In this document: in pieces, positions 7,106 to 15,976 of the stretch
How the letters are laid out: the number at the start of each line of letters is the position of its first letter
Position numbering within the stretch: the stretch's first letter is position 1
NCBI RefSeq assembly: GCF_900176645.1
Contig: NZ_FXAN01000061.1
Location: forward strand, 1 to 64,000
From: Burkholderia singularis
GTDB taxonomy: Bacteria > Pseudomonadota > Gammaproteobacteria > Burkholderiales > Burkholderiaceae
Direction: 5' to 3'
DNA: 64,000 nucleotides
The notes under the pieces: generated by a model
Databases searched by the model: none
Told to the model about the DNA's origin: nothing
Seen by the model: the letters and a program-made list of their open reading frames with translations, nothing else
Program-made: the position numbers and the translations under genes

Positions 7106-8947
7106 ATGGCGACAGTGGCGGATTTCATCGTCGAGCGGCTGTACGACTGGGGCGTGCGCCGCGTGTACGGCTACCCGGGCGACGGCATCAACGGCTTTTT
7201 CGGCGCGCTCGACCGGGCCGGCGGCAAGATCGAATTCATCCAGGCACGCCATGAGGAAATGGCGGCCTTCATGGCATCCGCGCATGCAAAATTTACAGGC
7301 GAGCTTGGCGTGTGTGTCGCGACTTCGGGCCCCGGTGCCGCGCATCTCGTGACCGGCCTGTACGACGCGCGACTCGACCATATGCCGGTGCTCGCGATCG
7401 TCGGCCAGCAGGCTCGCGCGGCGCTTGGCGGGCACTACCAGCAGGAAGTTGATCTGCCGGCGCTTTACAAGGACGTGGCGGGCGCATTCGTCCAGCTTGC
7501 CACGGTGCCCGGCCAAGTGCGCCATCTGGTCGACCGAGCGGTGCGCACTGCGCTCGGCGCGCGCACGGTCACCGCGCTGGTGCTGCCGAACGACCTGCAA
7601 AGGCTCGACTATGCGCCGCCGAAACGCGCACACGGCACCGTGCATTCCGGGCTCGGCTACACGCCGCCGAAGGTCGTGCCCTACGCGGATGATCTGCAGC
7701 GCGCGGCCGACGTGCTCAACGCAGGCGCGAAGGTCGCGATGCTGGTGGGCGCGGGCGCGCTGCACGCGTGCGACGAGGTGATCGCGGTGGCTGACCGGCT
7801 CGGCGCGGGCGCCGCGAAAGCGCTGCTCGGCAAGGCCGCGCTGCCCGACGATCTGCCGTGGGTGACCGGCGCGATCGGGCTGCTCGGCACCCGTCCCAGC
7901 TACGAGCTGATGACCGAATGCGACACGCTGCTGGTGGTCGGCTCCAGCTTCCCGTATTCGGAATTCCTGCCGAAGGAAGGCCAGGCGCGCGGCGTGCAGA
8001 TCGACCTGAAAGCCGACATGCTGAGCCTGCGCTATCCAATGGAGGTCAATCTCGTCGGCGACAGCGCCGAGACGCTGCGCGCGCTGCTGCCGCTGCTGAA
8101 GGCGCGCAGCGACACGGGATGGCGCGAGCGGATCGCGAAATGGAACGCGCATTGGCGCGACACGCTCGCCGCGCGCGCGGCGGCCAAGGCCAGCCCCGGC
8201 CGTGGCGTGAATCCGCAGCGCGCGTTCACCGAACTGTCGCCGCGCCTGCCTGACGGCGTCATCCTGACGAGCGATTCGGGTTCCTGCGCAAACTGGTATG
8301 CGCGCGATCTGATGATGCGGCGCGGGATGATGGCGTCGCTGTCGGGCGGCCTCGCATCGATGGGCGCGGCGGTGCCGTATGCGATCGCCGCGAAATTCGC
8401 GCATCCGGCGCGCCCGGTGATCGCGATAGCCGGCGACGGCGCGATGCAGATGAACAACTTGGCCGAGCTGATCACCGTCTCGAAGTACTGGCGCAAATGG
8501 TCCGATCCGCGCTGGATCTGCATGGTGCTGAACAACGAGGATCTGAACCAGGTCACGTGGGAGCAGCGTGTGATGGAAGGCGATCCGAAGTTCGACGCGT
8601 CGCAGCAGATTCCGGACGTGCCGTACTCGCGCTTCGCGTCGCTGCTCGGGCTGAAAGGCATCTACGTCGACGATCCGGAGCAGCTCGGCGCTGCGTGGGA
8701 CGAGGCGCTCGCGTCGGACCGCCCGGTGGTGCTCGAAGTGAAGACCGACCCCGAGGTGCCGCCGCTGCCGCCGCACGTGACGCTTCAGCAGGCGAGGCAT
8801 TTCGCCGAAACGCTGCTCAAGGGCGACGCGCGCGGAGCGAACGTGATCGTCGAAACCGCGCGGCAGGTGCTGTCGGGCGTGCTGCCGGGCAACGGCGAAC
8901 ACGGCGCGGGCGCACGCAAGGACGGGGAAACGAGTCGTCGGGAATGA
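7106..8947 (+). CDS. Thiamine-diphosphate enzyme, pyruvate oxidase / acetolactate synthase-like
   Basis: This 613-residue protein has the three-domain TPP fold: an N-terminal Pyr domain with catalytic Glu50 in QARHEE, a central domain (about 190-320) and a C-terminal PP domain. The TPP/Mg motif is visible as GDGAMQMNNLAEL followed by VLNNEDLNQ. The opening DFIVERLYDWGVRRVYGYPGDGINGFF is typical of the PoxB-like 'TPP-requiring enzyme' group. Likely reactions are pyruvate to acetate plus CO2 (quinone-linked) or a related 2-oxo acid decarboxylation. A very strong AAGGAGGAA site supports the ATG at 7106. It stands alone, with no FAD-quinone subunit nearby. Confidence 0.85.
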   Translation: MATVADFIVERLYDWGVRRVYGYPGDGINGFFGALDRAGGKIEFIQARHEEMAAFMASAHAKFTGELGVCVATSGPGAAHLVTGLYDARLDHMPVLAIVGQQARAALGGHYQQEVDLPALYKDVAGAFVQLATVPGQVRHLVDRAVRTALGARTVTALVLPNDLQRLDYAPPKRAHGTVHSGLGYTPPKVVPYADDLQRAADVLNAGAKVAMLVGAGALHACDEVIAVADRLGAGAAKALLGKAALPDDLPWVTGAIGLLGTRPSYELMTECDTLLVVGSSFPYSEFLPKEGQARGVQIDLKADMLSLRYPMEVNLVGDSAETLRALLPLLKARSDTGWRERIAKWNAHWRDTLAARAAAKASPGRGVNPQRAFTELSPRLPDGVILTSDSGSCANWYARDLMMRRGMMASLSGGLASMGAAVPYAIAAKFAHPARPVIAIAGDGAMQMNNLAELITVSKYWRKWSDPRWICMVLNNEDLNQVTWEQRVMEGDPKFDASQQIPDVPYSRFASLLGLKGIYVDDPEQLGAAWDEALASDRPVVLEVKTDPEVPPLPPHVTLQQARHFAETLLKGDARGANVIVETARQVLSGVLPGNGEHGAGARKDGETSRRE

Positions 8948-9551
8948 TCGGTGGGACGGCGCGGCGCACGTGTCGCGTCGCGTCGAACCGTACCGGGCGT
9001 GGGCCTGTGCCGGCGGCCTGCCGCCCGTCGCCAGCCAATGCGAGTGCCGGTGTCGCGCCGATGAGCCCGTGCAGCGCGCGCGATTCGCAGGTAAGCCGCG
9101 CGATACCGGCATCGCGCCGCGCGCACGCATGAACGCTCGCGCGGCGGGGGCCGGTTCGCATCCGCATTCGCGACGGTCCCCACATTCGGTACTTCCCACT
9201 TTCACCAATGAGCGGTGGCATGCTGCCCCGCAGGCGCCTCCATGCCGGATGTCGCCATGTATCGCCTCATATTGCGGCGTATCATCGCGCGCCGCGCTGA
9301 CGGGCTGACGGACGGACACCCAGTCGACGCCGCGGTGCGCCCCTCACCGCCCACAGCACCGCCCTGGCTCTCGCCGATATGCGCGAGCGGCCCCGCCCGG
9401 TATGGGCGCGCCGGCTTGCGGCCACGACATGCGCCGCCCCGCGCTTGCCGTGCCGCCGGAAGATGGCGCCGGGCCGCCCGCGCGCCGATAATGTATCGAA
9501 GGATAGGTTCACGGACGGTTCGCCCGACCCTCGTCGGGCCAGGAGATTCCC
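8948..9551. other. Gene-free stretch, nothing recognised
   Basis: About 600 bases separate the TPP enzyme from the HAD gene. Only frames lacking ribosome sites or family resemblance occur here, including antisense frames that are by-products of high GC. There is no convincing RNA gene or repeat. The promoter of the HAD gene presumably lies near the right end. Confidence 0.5.
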
Positions 9552-10226
9552 ATGCGCATTGAAACGTCGTTTCTGTTCGATCTCGACGGCACGCTCGTCG
9601 ACAGCGTCTATCAGCACGTGCTCGCGTGGAAGGAAGCGCTCGATGCCGAAGGCATCGAGCTGTCGGTGTGGCGCATTCACCGCAAGATCGGGATGAGCGG
9701 CGGCCTGTTCCTGAACCAGTTGCTGCGCGAGACGGCCGGCGACATCGACGCCGAACGCGTCGAGCGGCTGGCGCGGCTGCACGCGGCCGCGTACCAGCGG
9801 CTGCGCGAACAGGTTCGTCCGCTGCCGGGCGCGCGCGATCTGCTCGCCGCGCTGTCGGGCGCGGGGATACGCTGGGCGATCGCGACCAGCGGGCGGATGG
9901 AGACGGCGGCGGTCAATCTCGACGCGCTCGGCGTCGATCCGGCGAAGAACGTGGTCATCACACGCGATCAGGTCAAGTACGCGAAGCCGGACCCGGACCT
10001 GTTCCTGAGCGCCGCCGCGAAACTCAACGTGCCGATCGAGCATACGGTGGTGGTCGGCGACAGCATCTGGGACATGCTTGCCGCAAGCCGCTGCCGTGCG
10101 CTCGGCGTCGGGCTGCTGTCGGGCGGATACGGCCGCGACGAACTGGAACGCGCGGGGGCGCTGCGCGTGTATGACGATCCGGCCGACCTGCTGTGGCATC
10201 TCGACGAGGTTGCCGCGCGGCCGTAG
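9552..10226 (+). CDS. HAD-superfamily phosphatase (phosphoglycolate phosphatase-like)
   Basis: This 224-residue HAD hydrolase has all four motifs: FDLDGTLVDS (nucleophile Asp and acid/base Asp), IATSGR (motif II), KYAKPDPDLF (motif III Lys) and VVGDSIWDMLAA (motif IV acidic pair). A helical cap lies between motifs I and II (about residues 18-85), the subfamily I layout of phosphoglycolate phosphatase and beta-phosphoglucomutase. The substrate cannot be told from sequence. CAGGAG sits upstream of the ATG. The next gene converges and ends only three bases away. Confidence 0.88.
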   Translation: MRIETSFLFDLDGTLVDSVYQHVLAWKEALDAEGIELSVWRIHRKIGMSGGLFLNQLLRETAGDIDAERVERLARLHAAAYQRLREQVRPLPGARDLLAALSGAGIRWAIATSGRMETAAVNLDALGVDPAKNVVITRDQVKYAKPDPDLFLSAAAKLNVPIEHTVVVGDSIWDMLAASRCRALGVGLLSGGYGRDELERAGALRVYDDPADLLWHLDEVAARP

Positions 10227-10229
10227 CGC

Positions 10230-10937
10230 CTAAACGGTTCGCCTGACCAGCATCGCGCGTATCTGCGCGATCGCCTTGGTCGGATTCAGCCCCTTCGGGC
10301 ATACGTGCGTGCAGTTCATGATCGTCCGGCAGCGAAACAGCCGATACGGGTCCTCGAGATTGTCGAGCCGCTCGGCCGTCGCCTGATCGCGCGAATCCAC
10401 GATGAACCGGTAAGCTTGCAGCAACCCGGCCGGCCCGACGAACTTGTCCGGGTTCCACCAGTAGCTCGGGCACGCTGCCGAGCAGCACGCGCACAGGATG
10501 CATTCGTACAGCCCGTCGAGCTGGTCGCGCTGCTGCGGCGATTGCCGCCGCTCGCGCTCGGGCGGCGGCGTATCGTTGATCAAATATGGTCGGATCGAAT
10601 GATACTGATTGAAAAAATCGGTCATGTCGACGATCAGATCGCGCACCACCGGCAGCCCCGGCAACGGCCGCAGCATGATCTCGCGCGGCAGCGCCGTCAT
10701 GTTCGTCAGGCACGCGAGCCCGTTTTGGCCGTTGATGTTCATCGCGTCCGAGCCGCAGATCCCCTCGCGGCACGAACGCCGATACGACAGCGTCTCGTCG
10801 TCGCGCTTCAGACGCCCGAGCACGTCGAGCAGCATCCGGTCGTCGGGGTTCACGCTGATCTCGTAGCGCTGCATGTACGGCGCCGCATCGCGATCGGGGT
10901 CGTAGCGGTAGATATGAAGCGTGCGCGGATCGTTCAT
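10230..10937 (-). CDS. Orphan succinate dehydrogenase/fumarate reductase iron-sulfur subunit (SdhB-like)
   Basis: This 235-residue protein has the SdhB/FrdB cysteine pattern. A [2Fe-2S] domain has SCREGICGSDAMNI and then GLAC. A C-terminal ferredoxin domain has CILCACCSAACPS, CRTIMNCTHVCPKGLNP and the intervening WWNPDKFVGPA loop. No flavoprotein (SdhA) or membrane anchor (SdhCD) gene is near, so it cannot form a complex II from this locus alone. It could be a paralogue pairing with subunits elsewhere. GGGGAGG precedes the ATG at 10937, so the longer upstream frame is not used. Confidence 0.88.
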   Translation of the reverse strand: MNDPRTLHIYRYDPDRDAAPYMQRYEISVNPDDRMLLDVLGRLKRDDETLSYRRSCREGICGSDAMNINGQNGLACLTNMTALPREIMLRPLPGLPVVRDLIVDMTDFFNQYHSIRPYLINDTPPPERERRQSPQQRDQLDGLYECILCACCSAACPSYWWNPDKFVGPAGLLQAYRFIVDSRDQATAERLDNLEDPYRLFRCRTIMNCTHVCPKGLNPTKAIAQIRAMLVRRTV

Positions 10938-11008
10938 CTGTCCTCCCCGGCGCGGCGCCGGCATGCGGTTCTCACGACATGCGGCGCGCAAGCGCCGTGC
11001 CGGCCGGC

Positions 11009-11251
11009 TCAGTCGTCGTCGAGACGCTTGTCGACCAGATAGCGCCCGCGCTCGACGCCCGCGCGCAGCGCCTCTTCCTCGGTCAGCCATTCGGGATTGG
11101 CCGATTCCGGCACCACGAGTTCGATGCGCGCGCCGCCGACATACACCTGCACCTCGTCGGCCCACGCGCCGCGCCCGTTGGGCTGCGCCCATACGCGAAT
11201 CTCGTGGCCGCGATACGAATCGCGGGCCGGTGCGTCCGGTTGATGCTGCAT
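11009..11251 (-). CDS. Small conserved hypothetical protein (80 residues)
   Basis: This short acidic protein has an internal YRGHEIRVWAQPNGRGAWADEVQVYV segment followed by an acidic C-terminus ending LDDD. No enzyme motif, signal peptide or membrane segment is seen. The start is supported by CAGGAGGCC before the ATG. It resembles short stress-locus proteins common in Burkholderia that have an antiparallel beta core, but I cannot assign a function. It lies upstream of the SdhB-like gene on the same strand, 71 bases away. Confidence 0.65.
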   Translation of the reverse strand: MQHQPDAPARDSYRGHEIRVWAQPNGRGAWADEVQVYVGGARIELVVPESANPEWLTEEEALRAGVERGRYLVDKRLDDD

Positions 11252-11443
11252 ATTGGCCTCCTGTGCTTATCTGCGATGACATGAAAAAAATGCGCGCCGC
11301 ATGATCGCCGCGCACGCCGCCGGGCCTGCGCGCACGCGCCGTGCCCGCCCTTCGCCGTCCGGCACGCGCCTTGCATTCCTTTGGTGCATCGAACCGCTCA
11401 GGTACGCCACTCAGATACGCCATCCATCCAAAGGGAGGCCACG

Positions 11444-12081
11444 ATGATCGGCCACGCCGAACTCCTCGGACGTCTGCTGCTCGCCGCGCTGCTTGGCAGC
11501 GTGATCGGGCTCGAACGCGAGCGGCTCAACTGGGCCGCCGGATTGCGAACGCACATGCTCGTCTGCGTGGGCTCGGCACTCGTGATGCTCGTGTCGATTT
11601 TCGGCTTCGAGGACGTGCACGGGCAAAGCGGCGTCGTGCTCGACCCGTCGCGGGTCGCGGCACAGGTCGTGTCGGGCATCGGCTTTCTCGGCGCCGGCTC
11701 GATCCTGCTGCGCGGCGAAGTCGTGCGCGGGCTGACGACGGCCGCGAGCCTCTGGACGGTGGCCGGTTCGGCCTCGCGGCGGGCGGCGGCATGTATGTCG
11801 CGTCGATCGGCGCGACGGCGATCGTGCTGACGATCCTCGCAGGCGTGAAGCCGCTCGAGCGCCGCTTCATCGCCCGGCGGCAGCAGCGCACGCTGCGGCT
11901 TGTCGTGGAGCGCGGCGGCTTGACGCTCGGCACGCTGCATGACGCGCTCGGCACCGGCCGCGTGCGCGTGAAGCGGTTCATCGTCCAGCAGTCGGACGAC
12001 GACCCGGACACCGACGATATCTCGGTTTCGTTCTCGCGCACGAGCGGAGCGGAATTTGCGGCGATCTGCCGGACGCTGTAG
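11444..12081 (+). pseudogene. MgtC/SapB-family membrane protein, frameshifted
   Basis: The first part begins MIGHAELLGRLLLAALLG and keeps the MgtC signatures IGLERER, GLRTHMLVCVGSA and VVSGIGFLGAGSIL through LWTVAG. After about 11765 the family sequence (GLAAGGGMYVASIGATAIVL and a soluble C-terminal ACT-like domain ending at the TAG at 12079) continues in another frame. One extra base at GGCCGGTTC would restore it. MgtC proteins support growth in low Mg and intracellular survival. GGGAGG precedes the ATG at 11444. Whether the loss is biological or a sequencing error cannot be decided here. Confidence 0.8.
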
Positions 12082-12262
12082 CGCATCGCCTGCGTGCGCG
12101 CCTGCTGCCCCGACACCTCGTCGCGGCATTTCGCGTGAGCCAGACGGCGCTGGCTGCCGGCTCGCCGCGCGCAGGCGTGGCCTGCCGCCGGCAGACAAGC
12201 GTGTTGCCGCGGCGGCCCGTATGACAAAGACAACCCCTTTTGCACCCCCCGCTGGAGGAATC

Positions 12263-13537
12263 ATGTCGACAGACCGCAGCACGCCGCCCGCCACACGCCG
12301 TCGCCTTGGCGGATGGATGGCCAGCGAGGAATCGCACATGGCTGCGTACCGTGAAAAAATCGCGGGCGAGGCACGCGCGCATGCCGGCCAACGGCTGCGC
12401 ACGCCTGCGGTACAGAAACTCGCCCGCCTGTTCGACGACAACGCATTGCTGCGCATGGGCCTCACGCGCGCGATCGACGAGGCGCTCGAATCTGGCCATC
12501 GGCTCGGCTATACGTCGATCGGCGAACTGATGACGGTGATCGATTACCTGATGACGTACACGCCGCCGTTCAGCGAATCGAGCCTGATCGTATGCCCGCT
12601 GAACGCGTTCCTCGACTGGCCGATGTGCATGCCGTCGGGCCATGCGGTGTTTCGCGATGCGGCGCTCAACGCGCATCTCAAGCGCGTGCTGAACGTATGG
12701 TGCGATTTCCTCGGCGGCCCGCATTCGCGTGCGCATCTCGATACGTCGGCGCCCGACGGCTGGTTCTGCGACGCAGCGCGCCAGCGCCTGGGCCTGTCGC
12801 AATTCGAGTATCGACAGGACAAACCGCACTGGGGCTTCGATTCGTGGAACGACTTCTTCACGCGGCGCTTTCGCGCGGGCGCGCGCCCGGTCGCGGCGCC
12901 GGACGATGCGCATGTGATCGTCAGCGCGTGCGAAGCGTCGCCGTATCACTGCGCGAACCATGTGCAATTGAGCGATTCGTTCTGGATCAAGGGCCAGCCG
13001 TACTCGCTGCGCGACATTTTCACGCCGAGGCGGCTGCCGCTGGCCAAACGCTTCGTCGGCGGCGACCTGTACCAGGCGTATCTCAGCGCATACAACTACC
13101 ACCGCTGGCATGCGCCGGTGCGCGGCACGCTCACGCATGCGTATCGCGTCGACGGCACGTATTACTCGATTGCCGAGGCCGAAGGCCCCGACCCGGCCGG
13201 GCTCAACGACTCGCAAGGGTATACGACGGCGGTGGCCACGCGCGCGATCGTCGCGATCGCGGCCGACGATCCGGGAATCGGCACGGTAGCGGCCGTATTC
13301 GTCGGCATGGGTGACGTGTCGTCGTGCGTGATCGAAGTCATGCCGGGCCAGCGTGTCGACAAGGGCGACGAGATCGGCTATTTCCAGTACGGCGGCTCGA
13401 CGTACTGCCTGCTGTTCGAGCCCGGCGCCATCGATCGCTTCCTGTATGCACCGCCGTTCGACGGCGAACCGCCGCTCGTGCAGGTCAACGCGCCAGTGGC
13501 GATCGCGCGCGGCGCGGCGCGCGATCGCACCGCCTGA
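12263..13537 (+). CDS. Phosphatidylserine decarboxylase-like (PsiD-type) decarboxylase
   Basis: This 424-residue protein has a N-terminal helical domain typical of the long PSD-related decarboxylases (LIVCPLNAFLDWPMCMPSGHAVF) and a C-terminal PSD domain (YNYHRWHAPVRGTL, then VDKGDEIGYFQYGGSTYC). In PSD the cleavage site is LGST, whose Ser becomes the pyruvoyl cofactor; here it is GGST, as expected of the divergent subgroup that includes amino-acid decarboxylases. The substrate may thus be an aromatic amino acid or a phospholipid. The enzyme would be self-processing into two chains. GGAGGAA precedes the ATG at 12263. Confidence 0.8.
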   Translation: MSTDRSTPPATRRRLGGWMASEESHMAAYREKIAGEARAHAGQRLRTPAVQKLARLFDDNALLRMGLTRAIDEALESGHRLGYTSIGELMTVIDYLMTYTPPFSESSLIVCPLNAFLDWPMCMPSGHAVFRDAALNAHLKRVLNVWCDFLGGPHSRAHLDTSAPDGWFCDAARQRLGLSQFEYRQDKPHWGFDSWNDFFTRRFRAGARPVAAPDDAHVIVSACEASPYHCANHVQLSDSFWIKGQPYSLRDIFTPRRLPLAKRFVGGDLYQAYLSAYNYHRWHAPVRGTLTHAYRVDGTYYSIAEAEGPDPAGLNDSQGYTTAVATRAIVAIAADDPGIGTVAAVFVGMGDVSSCVIEVMPGQRVDKGDEIGYFQYGGSTYCLLFEPGAIDRFLYAPPFDGEPPLVQVNAPVAIARGAARDRTA

Positions 13538-13590
13538 CGCGTGCGGCGGCCGTTCGGACGCGCCATGCCCGGCCCGGCCGCCACCCCTTG

Positions 13591-15048
13591 TCACGCGGCA
13601 TCGCGCCGCCGCAGTTCGGCCGGCGGAATCTTCATCGCCTGCCGGTATTTCGTGACGGTGCGGCGCGCGAGCAGAATGCCGCGCCCGGCGAGGTTTTGCG
13701 CGAGCGCGACGTCGGACAGCGGCTGCGTGCAGCGCTCGGCGGCGATCATGTCGCGGATCAGCGCTTTCGCGGCCGATGCCGAGCACACGCCGCGGCCGGC
13801 CGCCTCCAGCTTGCGCGGGAAGAAATGCTTGAATTCGAACGTGCCGTGCGGCGTGGCCATGTACTTGTTGCCTGTGGCTCGCGATATGGTCGATTCGTGC
13901 AGGCCGAGTTCTTCCGCGATGTCGCGCAGCACGAGCGGCTTCATCGCGATCTCGCCGTAACGGAAAAAATCGCGCTGCCGCGCTACGATGCATTCGCCCA
14001 CACGCTGGATCGTGTCGAACCGCTTTTGCACGTTACGGATCAGCCAGCGCGCTTCCTGCAGTTGCTGACCAAGCGGCGAATCGCGCTCGCCGCTCGACTG
14101 CGCGAACAGTGTCGCATACCGTTCGTGCAACCGCGCGCGCGGCAGCACCGCCGGGTTGATCGTCACGATCCATTCGTCGCGCACCTGGCGCACGATCACG
14201 TCGGGCACCACGTAGTCGCCGCGTGTGCTGCCGTAATGATTGCCGGGCCGCGGGTCGAGCCCGCGCACCAGCGCGCAAGCGGCCTGCATCGTTTGCTGGC
14301 TGCAGCCGAGGCGCCGCTGGATTTCGGCCGTCTCGCGGCGCGCGAGGCGTTGGAGGTGCTCACGCGCGATCGCCTTCGCCTCGGCAAGCGCAGGCGTGCC
14401 GGCAGTCATGGCGTCGAGTTGCAACAGCAGGCATTCGGACAGCGAACGCGCCGCGATTCCCGGCCGCTCGAGCATCTGCACGAGCCGCAGCGCGACCGCG
14501 AGATCCTGCTCGGTGAGCAGCAGCGCCGGATCGGCCGCCACGAGCAACTCCGGCAGTTCCTGACGCAGATAGCCGTCGTCGTCGAGCGCGTCGATCACGA
14601 GGCGCGCGGCCTCACGGTCGCGCCGGTTCAGCGGATAGAGGCGCAGCGCGTCATGCAGGTGCTGATGCAGCGACGGCTCGGCCGCCATCCACTCGCCGGG
14701 CGACAGCTCGCCGGCGTCGTCGCCCAGGCGGCTCGGGCCGCGCGGCGCGGGTGCGGCCGTATACGGCACCTCGCGCATCATCTCGCCGGATACGTTCCCG
14801 TCCGGCGCGCGCGCGTCGTCGTGCTCGGGCGGCGGTTCGGCCGAAGCCGTTTCGGCCGCGCCGTCCGGTGCGTGCGCGACGATCTCGTCGTCGCCCTGAC
14901 CGTCTTCGAGAAACGGATTGGAGTCGAGCGCGTGACGCAATTCCTGCTGGAATTCGAGCGAAGACAACTGCAGCAGACGCAGCGACTGCTGAAGCCTCGG
15001 CGTGAGTGCCAGATGCTGCCGCATCTGGAGCGCAAGCGTGACGGACAT
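13591..15048 (-). CDS. rpoN: RNA polymerase sigma-54 factor, probable second copy
   Basis: This 485-residue sigma-54 has region I with the Gln/Leu-rich activator-contact segment (LALTPRLQQSLRLLQLSSLEF), an acidic region II, the core-binding domain and the C-terminal DNA-binding parts: the HTH (LRDIAEELGLHESTISRATGNKY) and an RpoN box ARRTVTKYRQ. The canonical box is ARRTVAKYRE, so two positions vary. It is not next to lptB, hpf or ptsN, which flank the housekeeping rpoN, so it is probably an additional copy. It binds -24/-12 promoters and needs an AAA+ activator. AGGAGGG precedes the ATG at 15048. Confidence 0.92.
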   Translation of the reverse strand: MSVTLALQMRQHLALTPRLQQSLRLLQLSSLEFQQELRHALDSNPFLEDGQGDDEIVAHAPDGAAETASAEPPPEHDDARAPDGNVSGEMMREVPYTAAPAPRGPSRLGDDAGELSPGEWMAAEPSLHQHLHDALRLYPLNRRDREAARLVIDALDDDGYLRQELPELLVAADPALLLTEQDLAVALRLVQMLERPGIAARSLSECLLLQLDAMTAGTPALAEAKAIAREHLQRLARRETAEIQRRLGCSQQTMQAACALVRGLDPRPGNHYGSTRGDYVVPDVIVRQVRDEWIVTINPAVLPRARLHERYATLFAQSSGERDSPLGQQLQEARWLIRNVQKRFDTIQRVGECIVARQRDFFRYGEIAMKPLVLRDIAEELGLHESTISRATGNKYMATPHGTFEFKHFFPRKLEAAGRGVCSASAAKALIRDMIAAERCTQPLSDVALAQNLAGRGILLARRTVTKYRQAMKIPPAELRRRDAA

Positions 15049-15180
15049 CAATGCCCTCCTGACCATGTACGCAGTTGGTATGCATGAATCTACGCAGCAT
15101 TCATGCCAGGACAGCAAAGCCCCGCCGGGCGCGGCTCCGGAGAGTTCGTGCGCCGTCGTCGCGGGTCTCGGCAGGTGCTT

Positions 15181-15240
15181 TTTTACAAGCGCTGGCAACA
15201 CTAAGCACCGCACCGCGCCGCCCGCGCCGTTTTACAAGCG
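15181..15240. repeat. Direct repeat TTTTACAAGCG upstream of rpoN
   Basis: TTTTACAAGCG occurs at 15181-15191 and again at 15230-15240, 49 bases apart. Both lie in the gap between rpoN and the response-regulator gene, within 200 bases upstream of the rpoN start. The spacing is nearly five helical turns, so the copies would face the same side of DNA. They could be binding sites for a regulator of rpoN. No further copies were noticed in the window. Confidence 0.35.
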
Positions 15241-15268
15241 TCATGTAACGCGCCCGCGCGGGCGCGCA

Positions 15269-15718
15269 TCATCGCGAGCCGCCGCTCGCCAATTCCAGAT
15301 AGCGCAACAACCGGTGCGGCGTCAGCGGCTTCGCGCAATGCGCATCGAAACCGGCTTGCCGCGCGCGCTCGCGATCGCGCTGCGACGCGAGCGCGCTGCA
15401 TGCGATAAGCAGCATGTCGGCGGTGAGCGGATCACTGCGCAGGCGCGCCGCGAGTTGCAGACCGTCGAGGACCGGCATCGCGATGTCGAGCACGACCGCG
15501 AACGGCTGCCAGTCGCGCGCGAGGTCGCACACGGCACGCGGATCGTCGGCGACGCGGCATTCGAAGCCGCGTGCGTCGAGCAGCAATTGCAGCGCGTGTG
15601 CCGCGTCGCGATAGTCGTCGACAACCAGCACGCGGCGTGGGCGCGGCGGCACGCTGGCGGGTGCGCGCCACAACAGCACGTCGCCGTCGGACGGATCGTC
15701 GGTGGGGGTGGCAGGCAT
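15269..15718 (-). CDS. Single-domain response regulator (CheY-like)
   Basis: This 149-residue protein is a short Pro-rich N-terminus followed by one receiver domain. The acidic pair is Asp34-Asp35 in VLVVDDYRD, the phospho-acceptor is Asp78 in VVLDIAMPVLDG, and the conserved Lys is in HCAKPLT. No output domain is present, so it works by protein contact. No kinase is adjacent. The second ATG of ATGCCGATG (15718) is chosen because GGGAG then has proper spacing. It lies upstream of rpoN on the same strand but 220 bases away. Confidence 0.85.
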   Translation of the reverse strand: MPATPTDDPSDGDVLLWRAPASVPPRPRRVLVVDDYRDAAHALQLLLDARGFECRVADDPRAVCDLARDWQPFAVVLDIAMPVLDGLQLAARLRSDPLTADMLLIACSALASQRDRERARQAGFDAHCAKPLTPHRLLRYLELASGGSR

Positions 15719-15976
15719 CGGCATTCTCCCGGTAAGCGGATGCGGCACCGGCGCAAACCGCACACCCATATCGACTCTCGGCTGCTCCGCTCGGCTGCCG
15801 CCGGCTGGCATGCCGGTTGCTGCGTGTCCGGCATCGTCGATATGGGAGCCGCCGATGCACGCGATGCAGTCCTTGCAAGCCCGTCACGCAACCGGTTCGC
15901 CGGTGCGCGGCCGAGCGGCACACAGGCGCGCGGCAGCGAGCGCCGGCACCGCCCGCGTGCCGCCGGCAGGTATCGC

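Noticed and set aside
7091-9319. Long open frame antisense to the TPP enzyme gene
   Set aside because: It exists only because GC-rich codons rarely give stops in that frame. It has Arg/His-rich composition, no family resemblance and no ribosome site, while the opposite strand encodes a clear enzyme.
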